From Fasciolopsis buskii (taxonomy: Eukaryota > Platyhelminthes > Trematoda > Plagiorchiida > Fasciolidae), in the NCBI GenBank assembly GCA_008360955.1, contig LUCM01008411.1:62001-126000 (forward strand): a stretch of DNA of 64,000 bases. The letters run 5' to 3'. Shown here piece by piece: positions 11,034 to 23,626 of the stretch (positions are counted from its first letter, which is position 1; each line of letters opens with the position of its first letter). The translations under genes and the position numbers were made by a program. The notes beneath the pieces were generated by a model, which saw only the letters and a list, made by a program, of their open reading frames with translations, was not told the origin of the DNA and ran no database searches.

Positions 11034-13030
11034 CTATAGGAAATGACAGCACGAACACCACTGTTCACGGTTCACTGCCATATGCTTCATTGTCTCCAGG
11101 CCGCTAATTGACGGATCTTTCGGACCTGGACCACGAAGACGAGAGGCATCTACTTGAGCTACGTTCGTTGTGCATTTTCCCATTCCACGTTTCCACGACA
11201 TTTGCCAACCTCCATATGATTTCTTCCACTCTGTGGGGGGAAAACAAAATAGGTCGTGTTACGGTAGACGAGTGTTCGCCATACGCAACACGTGACCGAA
11301 CGAACGTAGTCTACTAAGCTTCGTAAACTGAAATAAAGTGTTCTCAGAATTGGCAACTAATACCAGATTCCTAACCTCTGCATTGCTTACCCGATCACTA
11401 TCCAATCCTGCGATATTGCATAGAAAACGGCGATCGAAAACCTCCATTCGACAAACATCGACATACACACTCCATGAGACGCAGTACACACGACCTTTCA
11501 ACTACAGTGAAATGTCTGGCTGATGCCACAAGTGCCTTAGTGCAGCGTACGCCGCTAGAGCCTTGGATATACGCGTGCATACCTCCACTGCCGTGCTACC
11601 TTCGCTCGACACGCAGCTACCAAGGTGAATAGAACGGTTCACATTCATTATTTTTTTCCATCCAGAATCAAGTTCGGGATTACTGTCGTCCAGTCCTATA
11701 ACAGCACTTCACATTTTGAACCGAGCAACCGACCTCGACAGTCTGTCTAGTTGACATCTGGTCAACGGATTCGAACAAGTATGCGATGTCATCTGCGTGA
11801 TCTAGATCACACGGCTTCTCACCATTTCCCTGTTCGATTCCTACATCCCGGAGACCTAAAACATCTTCCATCACCTCGCCCGTGACGAAATTGAACAGGA
11901 ATGGGGAGATGGGACACCTTCGCTGAACGCCGCTAGTCGTTTCGAATGAACTTGACAGTTCACCATATACCCTCATACAACCACAGGTATGCAAGTACAA
12001 TGCTCGCAACAGGTTCAAGAACTTTTCTGAAATACCCTTCCGGTGGAGAGCACCAAATAGTGCTATCCAATTCACTGAATCGAACGCGCATTTTAAGTTC
12101 AGAAAGAGAACGATCTTAGGGCGGTGTGTATGGCGCGTTCCGAGTAACTGGCGAAGAATGAATATCTGATCGATGCATGCTCGACATGGTCGAAATCTGG
12201 CCTGCTTTTCGCGGATATTATTCTCGCGAATCGGTGTCAAACGGCGCAACAATATTGAAGCCGAAACTATCGGACGTACACTAATTCAGCGATGATTGCT
12301 GCAGTCATTCCGTGTGCCCTTCTTGAACATGAGTACAATCAATGACTCCTTCCACGATAACGAAATACCCTCTTCGTTCCAGGTGGTACGAAGCAAGGAA
12401 GTAAGTGTTTTTATCAGAGCTTTCCTCCATTTGTAAAGAGCTGGGGAGATTTCGTCGGGACCGGCATCTTTTCCCCTCCTCAGTTCAGATAGGGGGTTAA
12501 GAAACGCGTTTCAAGGATTCACAGCTGCGGACTTCGGTTAACGACACTAGCGTGCAGCCATCTAAACTGATCCTTGAAGTTCTCAGCCCAACGGTTCAGC
12601 TTTTGTTGTCTACTATGGATGAACTTTCCATTGCCATTGCATATGAATTCAGTGATCGAAGTTTGCCGGTCACCGGTGTCGCGTATAGGTCTAAGCACTC
12701 TTTGGCTACTACCCGAAGCAGCTGGTGACAAAGTAGATGACAATCATTTCTAAGCTCGCCGCTGTACCCAGTCGTGTTTTTGGGTCGGAAATTTAACTAC
12801 TGAACGACACGATCGCTTGGAGGAAAATGTATGAAATCTGCGGCGATATCGTTTCGGCTGCTGTTAAAATGTTTACGACCTAGATTCGGAGCTGATTGAT
12901 CACAGAGCTCCTTATTTTAAACGAATCTGTTCGCAAATCCTCTGAATTATGGCGATGGACGAAAACAATGAGCGATAAAGGAACATTGTTAAGTTTGCCA
13001 CTTATTATGGCTCTTCCATTCTCTAATTCT
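11034..13030 (-). mobile_element. RTE-clade LINE, 3' half with reverse transcriptase, decayed
   Basis: Minus-strand translation gives, in order, a linker (RWAENFKDQF near 12570), reverse transcriptase pieces (CAFDSVNWIALFGAL, SPFLFNFVTGEVMEDVLG, DHADDIAYLF with Y-A-D-D as H-A-D-D, 11680-12252), a distal segment (VSNAEVRNLVL, FGHVLRMANTRLP, about 11259-11400) and the C-terminal tail (QWCSCCHFL then stop at 11034). This order is that of RTE elements. Several frameshifts and stops make it inactive. The 5' endonuclease was not recognised; the right boundary is approximate. Confidence 0.85.
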
Positions 13031-15717
13031 AGGTAGTCATTTGTTCATCGGGGTCCATGGTTCGCCGGTGATTTGGATACTCTCCGTTTCCTCAAAACGA
13101 TGTGACGGTTTGCTTCGAAGAATCCACCCCGTACATCTTGCCAAAAGATTTAGTCTGCAAGGGTGTAGGACGGTCCAACTATCTCCCAGTTCGCTGGAGA
13201 CCGGTAACCGATTGCTCAGTTCATGCACCCCCAAAATGGCAACCAATACACCCCTTCGTTACATATATCGTTGAGCTTAGTGCTATGTATTTCTTACTTC
13301 ACCTGCAGTTGGTTTGGAATCTGGGTTTAGCTGTCTCCCCTAGATTGATTATCAGAGATCACTCAATGCGATGTAGAGCACCAGACATTCGCCTTCATCC
13401 TCCCCTTTTGGTTACAATACCGCCACGAAGGGTCAGTACGTAGGAATTCTTTAGTGGAGGCGCCCGGTCATTTGAGAACATTTTATGAAGCGCTCTGGAT
13501 ATGTAGCTAAAACGGAGCCTGAACCATCTACCGCCGATCGTGCTGAGGCATCTGCTGGCAGAGTTTCAGAAACCCAATCTTAGCTGCAAAACACCAGAAT
13601 TCAAAACAGTTAAAAAGTGGAGATGATCAGAAGATGTGAGTAATATCTTTTACTGTATTTCATCTTATCAGTGCAGTTTCGTCTCTCTCGGATCTTACCC
13701 GGAGGACCGAACATGTTCCACCTGATCTGATTCATTACCCAAGTTTCTGTTCGTCTTTGTTCCCTTCCAGTGATTTGTCTTGACAAAGGAGTACCTGAAA
13801 TGCGAACTTTGTTCGCCATGTTTTGGCCGGTTGCTGCGTCTTACCTACTGATTATATATAGATTGAAGACTTGGTACGAGCGAAAAACTGAACTTCCTCT
13901 TGATAGTTTTAACATCGCAAAACGTTTTTTTTTTGCGCTCAGTAATAGACCCGCATTCGCATTCGGTGCTAACGCTTATTCGCGTAGTAGTGGGCGATGC
14001 ATTTCGGTGGTGGACTGTGTGAATAACCCTGAGTAACGGTTGCTGCCATGTACATCCGCCTATAAAAGTGCAGATTGCTTGCGAGAAACCAAAGGTGGTC
14101 CTCCAAATGGTTTTCATATCACAATATGTGCTAGCGAATGTCGTAAAACCAAAAGTTCTTTATTGGACAACTGATCTATTCGATTTCCAACTCATAATCA
14201 GTGGCTCTCGACAGCTCTAGCAAGAATAACCAAGTCCAGATAGCACGGAAATTTATTTTGTAAGCGAAAACTTATCATATTTACAAGACGAATACACGTC
14301 CCAGTCTGTGGGACTGTCATTGATTGCACTCGTTCTTCGAGTCACTTGATTGGTCCGTTTCTTCTGGTAGTTTTCAATTCCATGTGGCCAGAAATCACTT
14401 TGCTATGAAAAAGATCATTCGCACTGATTGTTTCGTTTGGCACTGGTCTGCTTTGTCTTTTTCTAGGTCGCTTATTTATTGACAAAGATTACCATATCGT
14501 TCGTACGGTTTCACTCACTGCATTTTGGCCTTCCAATCATGACTCGACGTCCTGCAGCGGTTGGCAATCAGTGGAATAGCGTAGTCTTTTTCTAGCTATG
14601 TTGTTATCACGAAGCGCTCACAATTTGGTTCTTCTCGAATGCGCCATCTCATGGCTATCAAATCGCGATTTTCTTACCATGGGTTATCCTTTTTTGACCA
14701 AGTTCATGCTCTATTAATGCGAGAATAGCATTCCTTCGCACCTATCATGGTACCCTGATATGAGGGAAATTGCGTTTTATTTTTATTTCGTAACTGGCAA
14801 TATCCACGTGAGCACCGTAAACTTACTTTTTGGTCATTCATTTATGATCCTCTTCAAACTGCATCAATGTCAGTTTTCATTATTGTAGAACAAGCCGCTA
14901 CCTGTTTTCGCTGCTGTTTGCATTGCGTTTGCATGCAAAATGTGAAAACTGAAATATTTTCAACTGCACAAACCTGATCTCGGAATACATGGTCAGACTA
15001 TGCAGGTGTTCTAGCCACAGTAGCAAAAACGTGGTCACTGAGCCCCACCGGATCCTAATAAGACAAACCAAACCAGCTGTTTTTCAAGCTATTTGAATTA
15101 ACTCTATGTGTTCCTTCGTGTGTCCGTGTCACGTGATTTTTCGTCCATCGGACATCAACTATGAAAATAAGCAGCATTTCGTTCAGACAGGAAGAGTGAC
15201 TAAGTGGGAGCGCGTTTGCGAATGCCGGAAATTTTGTTGTTCCGTGATGAAACATGTTTTTAAAATGCCCCACTGATTATTGATGTAAATCATGCTGCGG
15301 ACATCTAGTCTGCTTGTTTTTTTGTGGCCCACGTCTTATTCCCAACAGCATGATCTCTGTATGAAATGCTAAACGTCTTGGAAGTTGTCTGGTGATCCAC
15401 CTCCCGTAACACGTGTAACACTAAGGACTGAGTGATGACCAGTGGTATATTTGTTTCTCTTCTGTTGTTAAATTCGCTAAAACTTATTTGACAGCATTCC
15501 TTAACTAAAAAGTTAATTGTTTTGCGGGAATACATTAGGGCTGTTGTATTGCTTGTACATATACGTTGCTCACGCGTATCCCTATCCTCGTCTTTGTCCT
15601 TCATCTTCCATCCTCCACCTGTCTGCGCCTGTTTTCTCCGCCACGTCGGAACATCGTCCTTTGCTGCACCGTTTTTGTTCATTCATATCTCCGCATCGCC
15701 ATCTATCCACCGGCCAG
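13031..15717. other. Cassette-free stretch upstream of cassette 2
   Basis: No intact A exon. Near 13770, after cccttccag, a segment reads ICLDKGVPEMRTLFAMFW, like an A exon, but it enters with 2 nt and its donor would be gc; listed only as a possible relic. Confidence 0.35.
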
Positions 15718-15829
15718 CACAAACGAACCAGTTTGGAGTACTGAACTGGAGGTCTCGAATCAGTGGAACTATGTGTTCATTCCGTTGACGTTTTCTTCCA
15801 ACGGTTCGCGGTCAACAGATGACTTCAAG
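15718..15829 (+). CDS. Cassette 2: B exon only
   Basis: 112 nt from ccaccggccag to AAG|gttcgc. Encodes TNEPVWSTE, NQWNYVFIPL and TDDFK, with the usual 1-nt entry and codon-boundary exit. I found no A exon in the preceding 1.3 kb. By phase an N exon could splice straight into it (GG+C gives Gly), so it could be used without A or with an upstream A. It may also be a leftover half cassette. Confidence 0.7.
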
Positions 15830-16440
15830 GTTCGCTAACGGGCTTCATACTAGCGGTTCTGCACTCTTTGATCTTCATCATCACATGAGATTTCTGCCAA
15901 GCACAGAAATCGGCTTGCTCTTGACTGATCACTGCTTCTGTTAACTAACGGCTTCTAGAACAGCCACAGCCGTCGTTGATGGCTCTAATTTGCCGCTTTA
16001 ACTTCTTGCTTAGGCTTCAGTTCACTTGGCACACATACGCATTTCTGTTGCTATTCCAGGTGTGCGGCCCCGTAGACCATCATTGAGTGATACTGACAAT
16101 AACAGTCCGCTTGAATAGGATTTGACTCACAATTTTGGGCGCATCGCATCTCATAACGAGTTAATCGCTTCGTTCGCAATCTTTTGATCCATAGGTGAAT
16201 TGTGATTTTCAGTTTTTTTGGTCCAGTTTTCACGTCGACGTGTAATGGAACCACAGCCGCACATGACATCACGCATTGTCCAACTCGCTTTGATTACATT
16301 GTCCATACTCTAACAGTTAGTCTTTCGCACATGCGTACACACGTGTACAACTCTGATCAGGTGATTACGCGGTTTCCAATCAGTCACTCTTTTTATGTGC
16401 TTACCTATTTAATTTTTTCATCTACTCAAATCGTGCCTAG

Positions 16441-16606
16441 TGATTGCAACAAGAAAATTAATCCGACCAGTGGACGTTATGTTATCTCTTGTGACGGCGC
16501 ACAACTATGGACTTCGCCATTCGAACCGAGCGCAATCAGGACTGTGCCGTGGCGTACAGTTACCATCGATTTGCCCGTCTCAGATGAGCAGGGCACAGCG
16601 TTTAAG
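16441..16606 (+). CDS. Cassette 3: fused A+B exon
   Basis: One 166-nt exon from tcgtgcctag to AAG|gtgatt. It reads DCNKKINPTSGRYVISC directly followed by DGAQLWTSP, then PWRTVTIDLP and GTAFK. The two cysteines and the L-W motif sit as in split cassettes, so A and B are parts of one module. The A/B intron is absent here. Entry 1 nt, exit on a codon boundary. The next cassette starts only 221 bp later. Confidence 0.88.
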
Positions 16607-16827
16607 GTGATTTCTTTTTGAGCACCTTGTTTCAGCCTATACAAAGTCTTACCGGAGCTTTGTTTTATTTTCTCCTGCTATCCTGTTCTTCTCTCTCTCT
16701 TTAAACTTTTCGTTCTCTCAATTAGTACTAAGCTGACATCTCTTTGTATGTACTTTTTGTATTGCCAAATCGATTGACTGTTGGTCGCTTTGGCTTGATT
16801 ATTTACAATTCCCAACTCCCCGCACAG

Positions 16828-16993
16828 CGCCTGTGTGAAACAGGCAGATGCTGGACAGGGTCTTTCCGCAGTGCTTTGTCACAATCGCGAGTTGTGGTCG
16901 TCACCGAACTCGGGATTGACTGCGAGTGCTCAGTGGAAAACTGCCCTTGTTCAATTGGAGTTCGGAGCTTCGGAAGCTGAGCTAGCTTACAAG
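16828..16993 (+). CDS. Cassette 4: fused A+B exon
   Basis: 166 nt from ccccgcacag to AAG|gtgtga, the same length as cassette 3. Encodes ACVKQADAGQGLSAVLC, HNRELWSSP, AQWKTALVQLEF and LAYK. D-Y-K has become A-Y-K, but the AAG|GT junction is kept. Splicing cassette 3 into it runs out of frame and ends at a TGA (16978-16980) inside this exon. Confidence 0.87.
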
Positions 16994-19900
16994 GTGTGAT
17001 TGGGTCCTGATGTTTGTGCTTTTGTATCCTCCCCATCACCGCAAGGTGGGCATCGTATTTATTGTTTGATGTTCCGTGTAATTTACCAACTGTTTATGCT
17101 GACAGTAGCTAACGTTGTGAATCAACTCCATTTCCCTGTCTATTGGTGTATCATTCACGACGTAGGGATGTCACCGGGCGAGTTCATGTGAGATAACCCA
17201 CCAACTTTTTCGATTTCAAAACCAAATCAAGACACTAGCGCACATCTTCATTTTGTACACTTCAGTTAGACCGATCCTTCATGCTAAAAGTAGTGTCCTT
17301 TTCCGATCAGTAGATGGCATTCATGTTAATCTTCCCTTTCTTTTTTGCCTATTCCAAACTATGTTCCCACCCACCGCTTTTCTCTTGAGATGTTGCACTG
17401 TTATATTTTTCCTTCCCGTGCGACTTGATACCTGACTTATTTGAAAATTAGTTTGTGATTGAAAAATAATATTTACGTGTTCCCGTATCACCACAGCGAG
17501 TCTCAGAATATCCTTCATGGATTTTTCACAACCCACACGTCGTTCCTAAGGGTTTTCCTTTACTGATGGATGAAAATTCACACGTTTTACAACCTTCCAA
17601 AATGACAGCAAAAGTATTTAACCATTAATTAAGCGGAAACGATCAAAACATAAATTACGCTGCGTTGAAAGGTTTCGCGTACTCCTCTCGATCTTTGTTG
17701 TTATTAGTATTTAAGTTACGAGATTGGAGTAACATCGGTGTACTCATTTTCCATTATCGTCAGCACCTTGTTTTTTTTTCATCGCTCAATTTATCGATCA
17801 GCTGATCGGTTTTCTACCTGTTGACCTGAGACAAATCCTTTCCGCTGTCCCCATAGTTAATCAAACTATAACACGGCAAAATTGACTTTTCCGGTCCAAA
17901 TCCACAGCCACTTTTCCAGGACAAAATGCTTGTTGCATTTGCATTCCACAATACTTGTTTCCATTTTCACCAGTTTCATTTGGACTCAATTTCCATTTAC
18001 TACTACTCAGTCAGTCAGTCTCACGAAGTTCTTTCTAAAATCATTCACACCACAATAGATTAGACTGTCGGTTGACGGGAAATCTCCTTCAAATTTTCTA
18101 TTATATTTGGATGGGACAACCAAGTGCTATCTTTTAATTTTATTACCTCTCCTTTTCACTAAGTTCTACTCTTACGCGCTTTGTTAACAGCGCATACCAT
18201 ATAATTAATGAGGCTCTCTCATCGTCCGAGAGTATCTCGAGACTTTGGGTCTCAAAAACGTATATTTTCAACAGGCCAAGCAATCTGCCAGTAAGTTTGA
18301 GCCCATACACATATATGACACAAAACCCGGCTTTCTTCTCACGAATGCATGGTCAAAGCTAGTGGCAGCGCCTGTTGAGTTTGACATACGCTAGGCTGAT
18401 GCAGTTACTGCGATAGCCTTTCGCCAAGATGAAACCAGCACCTTAATCATCCGCGGCTTTGAGGTTGACACGAAATTCTGAATCTTCAAAAGGCGTTCGG
18501 TCGATTTCTTTTTCTAATTCTTTGGTAAACTATTTGAAACGTGAAATTGTGTGCCGTTCTTATGTTGAAATTTTCCCGTAAGGGAACTTGTCCGTGTACG
18601 TCATTAATTTTTAGATGAAGTCATTCCGAGAATTCTTATATCAGGATCATATTAAAACACTTTACTTGAGTTTGGGGTGCTTCTGTTTACTTGGGATTAT
18701 CAAACCGTATAATGCATGGGTTGTTCCAGTCTTCTTTTGGTCACTCGGATACGGATAGGATAGGTGGTGCTAAGTTCCCTTGGAGCCAATACGCCTGATC
18801 CACGCTTGAATCAGCAAATGGTAATGTCCATGTCTTGACTTATTTAAAGTTCCTCTTTTTCGTATCACGAGCTACTTTCTACTGTATTCTTGATTGTTCA
18901 CATTGCATTCCGAACGGCATTGGTTGATGCTATCAAACGAGATTCATCCTAGCTCGTACACGAATTTTTTGGGGGAATGCGGATTGGCAAGTTGATCACA
19001 TCAGTTTTGGTCGTCAGCCGGTCTGACTTTAACCGTTTGGTGTTTCTTTTTCGAGATATGAATGCCACTGCTTTCGATTTTTCTGACTGTCATCTGTTTC
19101 TGCATCTATTTCGGCCCAGATATCATGCAAGCGAAATCATCGTTGGAGTCTGGCTGTGGTCTGGTGTTGTGTGCAAATCATGTCTGATGGTGTGCAGTCA
19201 GTATTTTAACACCCCGCCATTCTGTGCTCAATATGGTCATTAGGAAAAGCTGCTTTCCTGTTTGTTTATGAACGTCCCCTCTTGTACTCTGCAGACTTAC
19301 ACTTGGTTCTTCTACCTGTCGTCCACTGCGTGCACAAAGTCGCAGCGTAGTAGTAGTGGTTGATCGGTGGTTACCATTGTAAGCATGCACTTGACTATCA
19401 GCCGTGATCCACAGTCGTGATCTTCGAACTTGAGTCGTGCTGTATCGAATAGGGCTTCTATAGGCCATGCTGGGCGGTGTCATTGGCCCAGGAAGTTAGG
19501 CGTTGGTGCTGGTGGTTTGGTTTTTTAGACCGGCTTTGTATGAAGATAAAATGGTTGACGGTAGAGTTTCTTGCTATTACTCGTTTAAATTGGCCGTCCA
19601 GCCAGCTGACTTCGCAGTAAATGAATGAGTTTAAAAGGGTTACTCTTGTATCCGATCGTCATTCTCCGAATCAATTTTTCAGGGCTTATATATGCCAAGA
19701 AGCCGGTTGACTAGTAATGCTTATAGTGGGTTAGAATTGAAGTCATAGCGTATTGGCAGTGGTTATGCAGCTTTTCACGTAGACAGTGTGTATTTGAATC
19801 CTCCCACCACCACGACCTCTGTGTTTCTAAACCGTCAACTGGCCGCGACTGTCTTCCCAAAAATAATGTACTATTGTGCCAGTAATAAAGGGACATGGAA

Positions 19901-20210
19901 ATATTTTGGGAAGCCCTAGTGTCACCATGCGTTGAGTGTGTAATTTAATTGTCTCTTCATCAGGGACTAGTTGGCCGATGTGACCTCTCCGGGTGGGCAC
20001 AGCTGAGTGTCAGAAACAAAGGGACCGCATTGGGGTATCATGAGAATAAAATAAATTCAGTGGCGTATGCATCACGGGTTTACTTGTTATTACTGGAGAT
20101 CCGGGTTTATCTTCCGCACCTAGACCTCTACCTTACTCTTTTATCTCTAACTGTTAGGTATGTTACAATCGACTCATCCCATCTCTCGGTATTTCTGCAC
20201 GCTTTCATAG
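16994..20210. other. Intron after cassette 4
   Basis: 3.2 kb with no intact cassette. Contains the weak SINE-like sequence at 19735. Confidence 0.4.
19735..19830 (+). repeat. Possible tRNA-derived SINE fragment
   Basis: TAGCGTATTGGCAGTGG fits an A box and TTTGAATCCTCC about 40 nt later a weak B box. No cloverleaf fold. Weak. Confidence 0.25.
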
Positions 20211-20255
20211 GGCCTGTGGAAAGATCACATATCGTGGTGATCCGGCTGTTGTATG
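20211..20255 (+). CDS. A exon without an adjacent B (possible first half of cassette 5)
   Basis: 45 nt from cgctttcatag to TG|gtacgt, entry 1 nt, exit 2 nt. Encodes ACGKITYRGDPAVVC, close to the A exons of cassettes 9 and 10 (HITGDDAVLC), with 12 instead of 14 residues between cysteines. No B lies within the usual distance: the next acceptor (gttccag, 20301) opens into a stop. The next good B is at 21581, 1.3 kb away. Confidence 0.65.
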
Positions 20256-21580
20256 GTACGTGTTTGACCGTTTATTCTCACTAAATCACCAACTGTTCCA
20301 GTGATCTCGTCCATTTCCTGTCCTGTTTCCCCTGATTAGCTATTCTTATAGGAATTTGTTGCGCCCATTTCGGAACATAGTTATTAATTATCACATCTTA
20401 GAGCATTACGTTATTCGCATCCATATCGTTTCTCATTTCGCTTCGAAAACGGGTCAAAATTATTCGAAACTGCCTAAGAACTGTTTGAAAATATGCGAAA
20501 GATGCCACTTTTTCATGAGATCTGCCTGGCGCATATCTCCTCGCACATTTGGGAGCAAAACAAAGGTATACACGTTTCAGATCTACGAAAAAATTGGTCA
20601 CTAAGCCAGTCAGGCTGCAAATCCGAACTTGTTGGCGTAATTCCAAATAAGTTCGACAATTTTTGATTTATTTCGAAAAAGCGGAGTAGTCGCTCGGTTA
20701 ATCCCAGGTTCATTACGATTTCCGATTGGACTAAAGACAGCAGACGTCAAATGGAAACAGCTGGCCAAATATAGTTCACACTGCTACTACTGCTACTGCT
20801 ATCACTGTTATTCAGTTCTTCCGAGCAATTGTCAGGGAGCCTTTGTGGATCAACGATCAGTGAGCTTCAAAGCAGTCAGCCGAAAACTTCCATAAACTCA
20901 TTCTGTACTTCAGGAATACCGATGCAAATGTCGCAAAATTTCCTAGCTCACGAAGGTTAATCTCAGCATGTCAACCACAAAGCGCGCGGTTGTTACAGTG
21001 CTTTCAATTTCCCCTACTGACGTAATTACTAAGTTGTATTTTGCAGGCATCTATCAGCTTAACATTTTCCTACGTCCTAGATTGCTCTCATGAAGTGCTT
21101 GCCTGCGAGAATATTTAACCCCGTGCGATAACAATGGAAATGATCATTTTCTATCAACCCGAATTCCCCGGTCACATGAATCCAATGGAATCGGATCAGT
21201 TTCTACATGCGCGCACTACAGTATAAAGCGTTTATTCAAAACCCGGTCCGTGTGCAATTCAGCTGCACGTAGGATACAGGTAATCATTCATATCGTCATG
21301 CGATCATCTGACTCTAGCAGTTTGTCGACTGTACTCTTTAGCTTACCTCATTGGTACGACAGTCATATTCCACATGCGAGATTACACAGTAGCTCTCTTC
21401 TGCATCAGTCAGACTGATTCAGTGCTCGATTCCTAAACCGCAACTTCATATCGTCCCAAATAAACAACAGTACAAAAGTGTTACTTATTATCAGAACTTC
21501 TGATCCGTCTTTTAAGTCATACGTATATCTGTATTTGGGTTATGATGTCTGTTTTTTGTTATTGGTGAATTCTTTTACAG

Positions 21581-21686
21581 TGCAAACAAACAGTTATGGA
21601 GTTCCGACAATTATTCCACTTCGAATGTTTTTTGGACGACAGCCGTGATCGATTTGACTGCCCTGTTGGATGCTCAAGATTTTAAG
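21581..21686 (+). CDS. Cassette 5: B exon
   Basis: 106 nt from attcttttacag to AAG|gttcga. Encodes ANKQLWSSD, FWTTAVIDL and AQDFK, with standard phases. No adjacent A exon is visible; the nearest upstream is 20211-20255. Intact splice sites and an open frame suggest it is usable. Confidence 0.75.
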
Positions 21687-23413
21687 GTTCGAAAATAGAA
21701 TGGGGAAAGTTGTCTTTTTTGGATTAAAAGTCCTTTGTTTTTGTCCCACCACGGTGTCTCAGTTAATTCTGTCATTCTCAAATACTAATACCTCTCCAAG
21801 CGAGTCATCCTCGTGGTTTCATTCCCATTGCTCCACCACATTCATCATACTGTGTTCTGAGACACCCGTAATGTTTAGGAATTGTCTTAACTGTTAATCT
21901 CCAGTACTTTTGGATTGCTTTGTCGTTACGGTTGTTGTTGATGTTGTTCGTCACTCGTATCTTCTTCCGCTTTTTATTTGAAACCCAGTTATTGGAGTAT
22001 TAAAATATCCTTTTTTCTGCCAAATAACGATAAAATCGAATCAGTGGTACATCAAAGCAGTGAGACAAAACCGTCGGATTGGATTTCGTTCCCGCGGACT
22101 TAGACAGTACGGCAAACGTTCGTGTAAAAGTTGTTTTCTATTGCGTAGCGGTTTCTAAGTGTTTGCTTTCGATCCCCATCCACCACCTACTTCCTGCATG
22201 TTCTATGCTACATGACCAGTTGACACAAGCATTAGGTTTACTGATACTCGACCTCATTCTTTTTGTGCCTTGGACTGGTGTTTTTCTGTCATATATATAG
22301 CTGCATTTGCAAAACGTTGCTCTTTCGGGTAGTGCTCCTAGGGGTAGACGAAACCCAATGCACTCGGTTTCGAAGTTGGAGTATAAAAATAGATGATCGG
22401 AGCTTTTCTCTATTTTTTTGGCTTACTGCAGTGATTTGTATGGTTGTCCCTTAGCGGTTCAAGTCCTGATTTGTATCCCGTCTGCCTACATAATTGCACA
22501 CACACACACACATTCTACGCTCAGCTGGTAAAATGTGTCGATTTTCGAATCGTCAAAGTCGGTTGGATAGATTTGCCCCCTCGCCCAGCTATTCTTCGTC
22601 CATCTTCTTCTGCCTGCATGTGGTTACTGGATAAAACTAACCGAATTACCAATCTCCCCCGTTTCCGCTTCCGAAGAGAGCTAATCTTTGATACGAGAAG
22701 TGATCCAATGACCTCATCGTTTATTGTGGTTTTTCACCAAAAATCTTTATTTTTAAATCCTTTTGTTTTTTGACTGTCAACCACATTTTTGTCACAAGTT
22801 TATCTACAATTGTAGTGATCGTAATAGTAGCATGTTTGTTAGTCGCAAATAAAACTTTGGGAAATGGGTAGTTGTGGTGCATATTTCTTTCTCGGTGTTC
22901 TATGCGGATACGGTGGGATAGAATTGTTTTTGGTGTTTATTCAAGTTGAAAAGTTCACTTGCATTTTTTCGCATCCATAGGACACCGTCACGGTTTGGAA
23001 TCGAACCGGTAACTTACCGCTTACCGGAAGACTTCTGAAAACAACACAAGTTGATCAAGCCAAGCGATCGAGATTACTAGCTATACTAGTTGATTCGTTT
23101 TAAACTGTGATCGTGTAGTCAGTCAGTTCGTGGTAGGCAGCAATCGGTTAGACGGACAAGAGATCGTTGGTCATACTTCAGATGAAATACCACGAGAATC
23201 ACCAGGGGTTGTAAAAACGGGCGCTACGTGTGCCTTCCTAATGCGATCCATATTCTGATCGAAACGACCACATGCTGCACGTCGTGACTCTTTTGATTGA
23301 GGCATTCCTTGGATATTTTTTCTAGCTTCCAGAGATCGATTCTGAGTTATGGTGTTTAGCCTATTATGCTTTTTTGTCTCATCACTCACGTCTCCGTTAT
23401 TGTTCGCGCACAG
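21687..23413. other. Intron between cassettes 5 and 6
   Basis: Around 22040-22125 a possible B relic reads PSDW in one frame and FVPADLDSTANVRVK in the next, suggesting one frameshift; no clear splice sites. CA run at 22497. Confidence 0.35.
22497..22513. repeat. (CA)n microsatellite
   Basis: Short CA run in the intron between cassettes 5 and 6. Confidence 0.85.
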
Positions 23414-23626
23414 ATCATGTCAACAAATTCGACGTGAACAGACAGGAGATTTGGGCATGTTTTGGTAGGTCTGTCCCCTTTGCTCCATGCAACTTCCGTC
23501 GCACCGCATAGTTCCAACGCTCCTATATGGAAATCCTCTGATGTTACCAATACCGTTCCTAATGACAATTGGATATCGGCTTTTGTGGATTTATCCACAG
23601 ATCGCTCTGACCAAAGAGACTTCAAG
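23414..23626 (+). CDS. Cassette 6: A + B exons
   Basis: A 23414-23464 (cgcgcacag to TG|gtaggt), 51 nt: SCQQIRREQTGDLGMFC. B 23512-23626 (accgcatag to AAG|gtgatt), 115 nt: SNAPIWKSS, NDNWISAFVDL, QRDFK. The A-B intron is 47 bp. Confidence 0.87.

Noticed and set aside
13770..13832. A-like segment ICLDKGVPEM ... FAMFW
   Set aside because: Wrong entry phase and no GT donor; at most a relic.
15305..15682. 125-codon minus-strand open frame
   Set aside because: Antisense to the pyrimidine-rich region before cassette 2; low-complexity charged protein without motif.
19966..20060. C-D-L-S-G-W-A-Q segment resembling a MAM start
   Set aside because: No second cysteine or other N-exon landmarks and no matching splice sites; chance.
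22985..23020. GGAATCGAACCGG, T-arm-like on the minus strand
   Set aside because: The T stem does not pair and no A box lies at the right distance.
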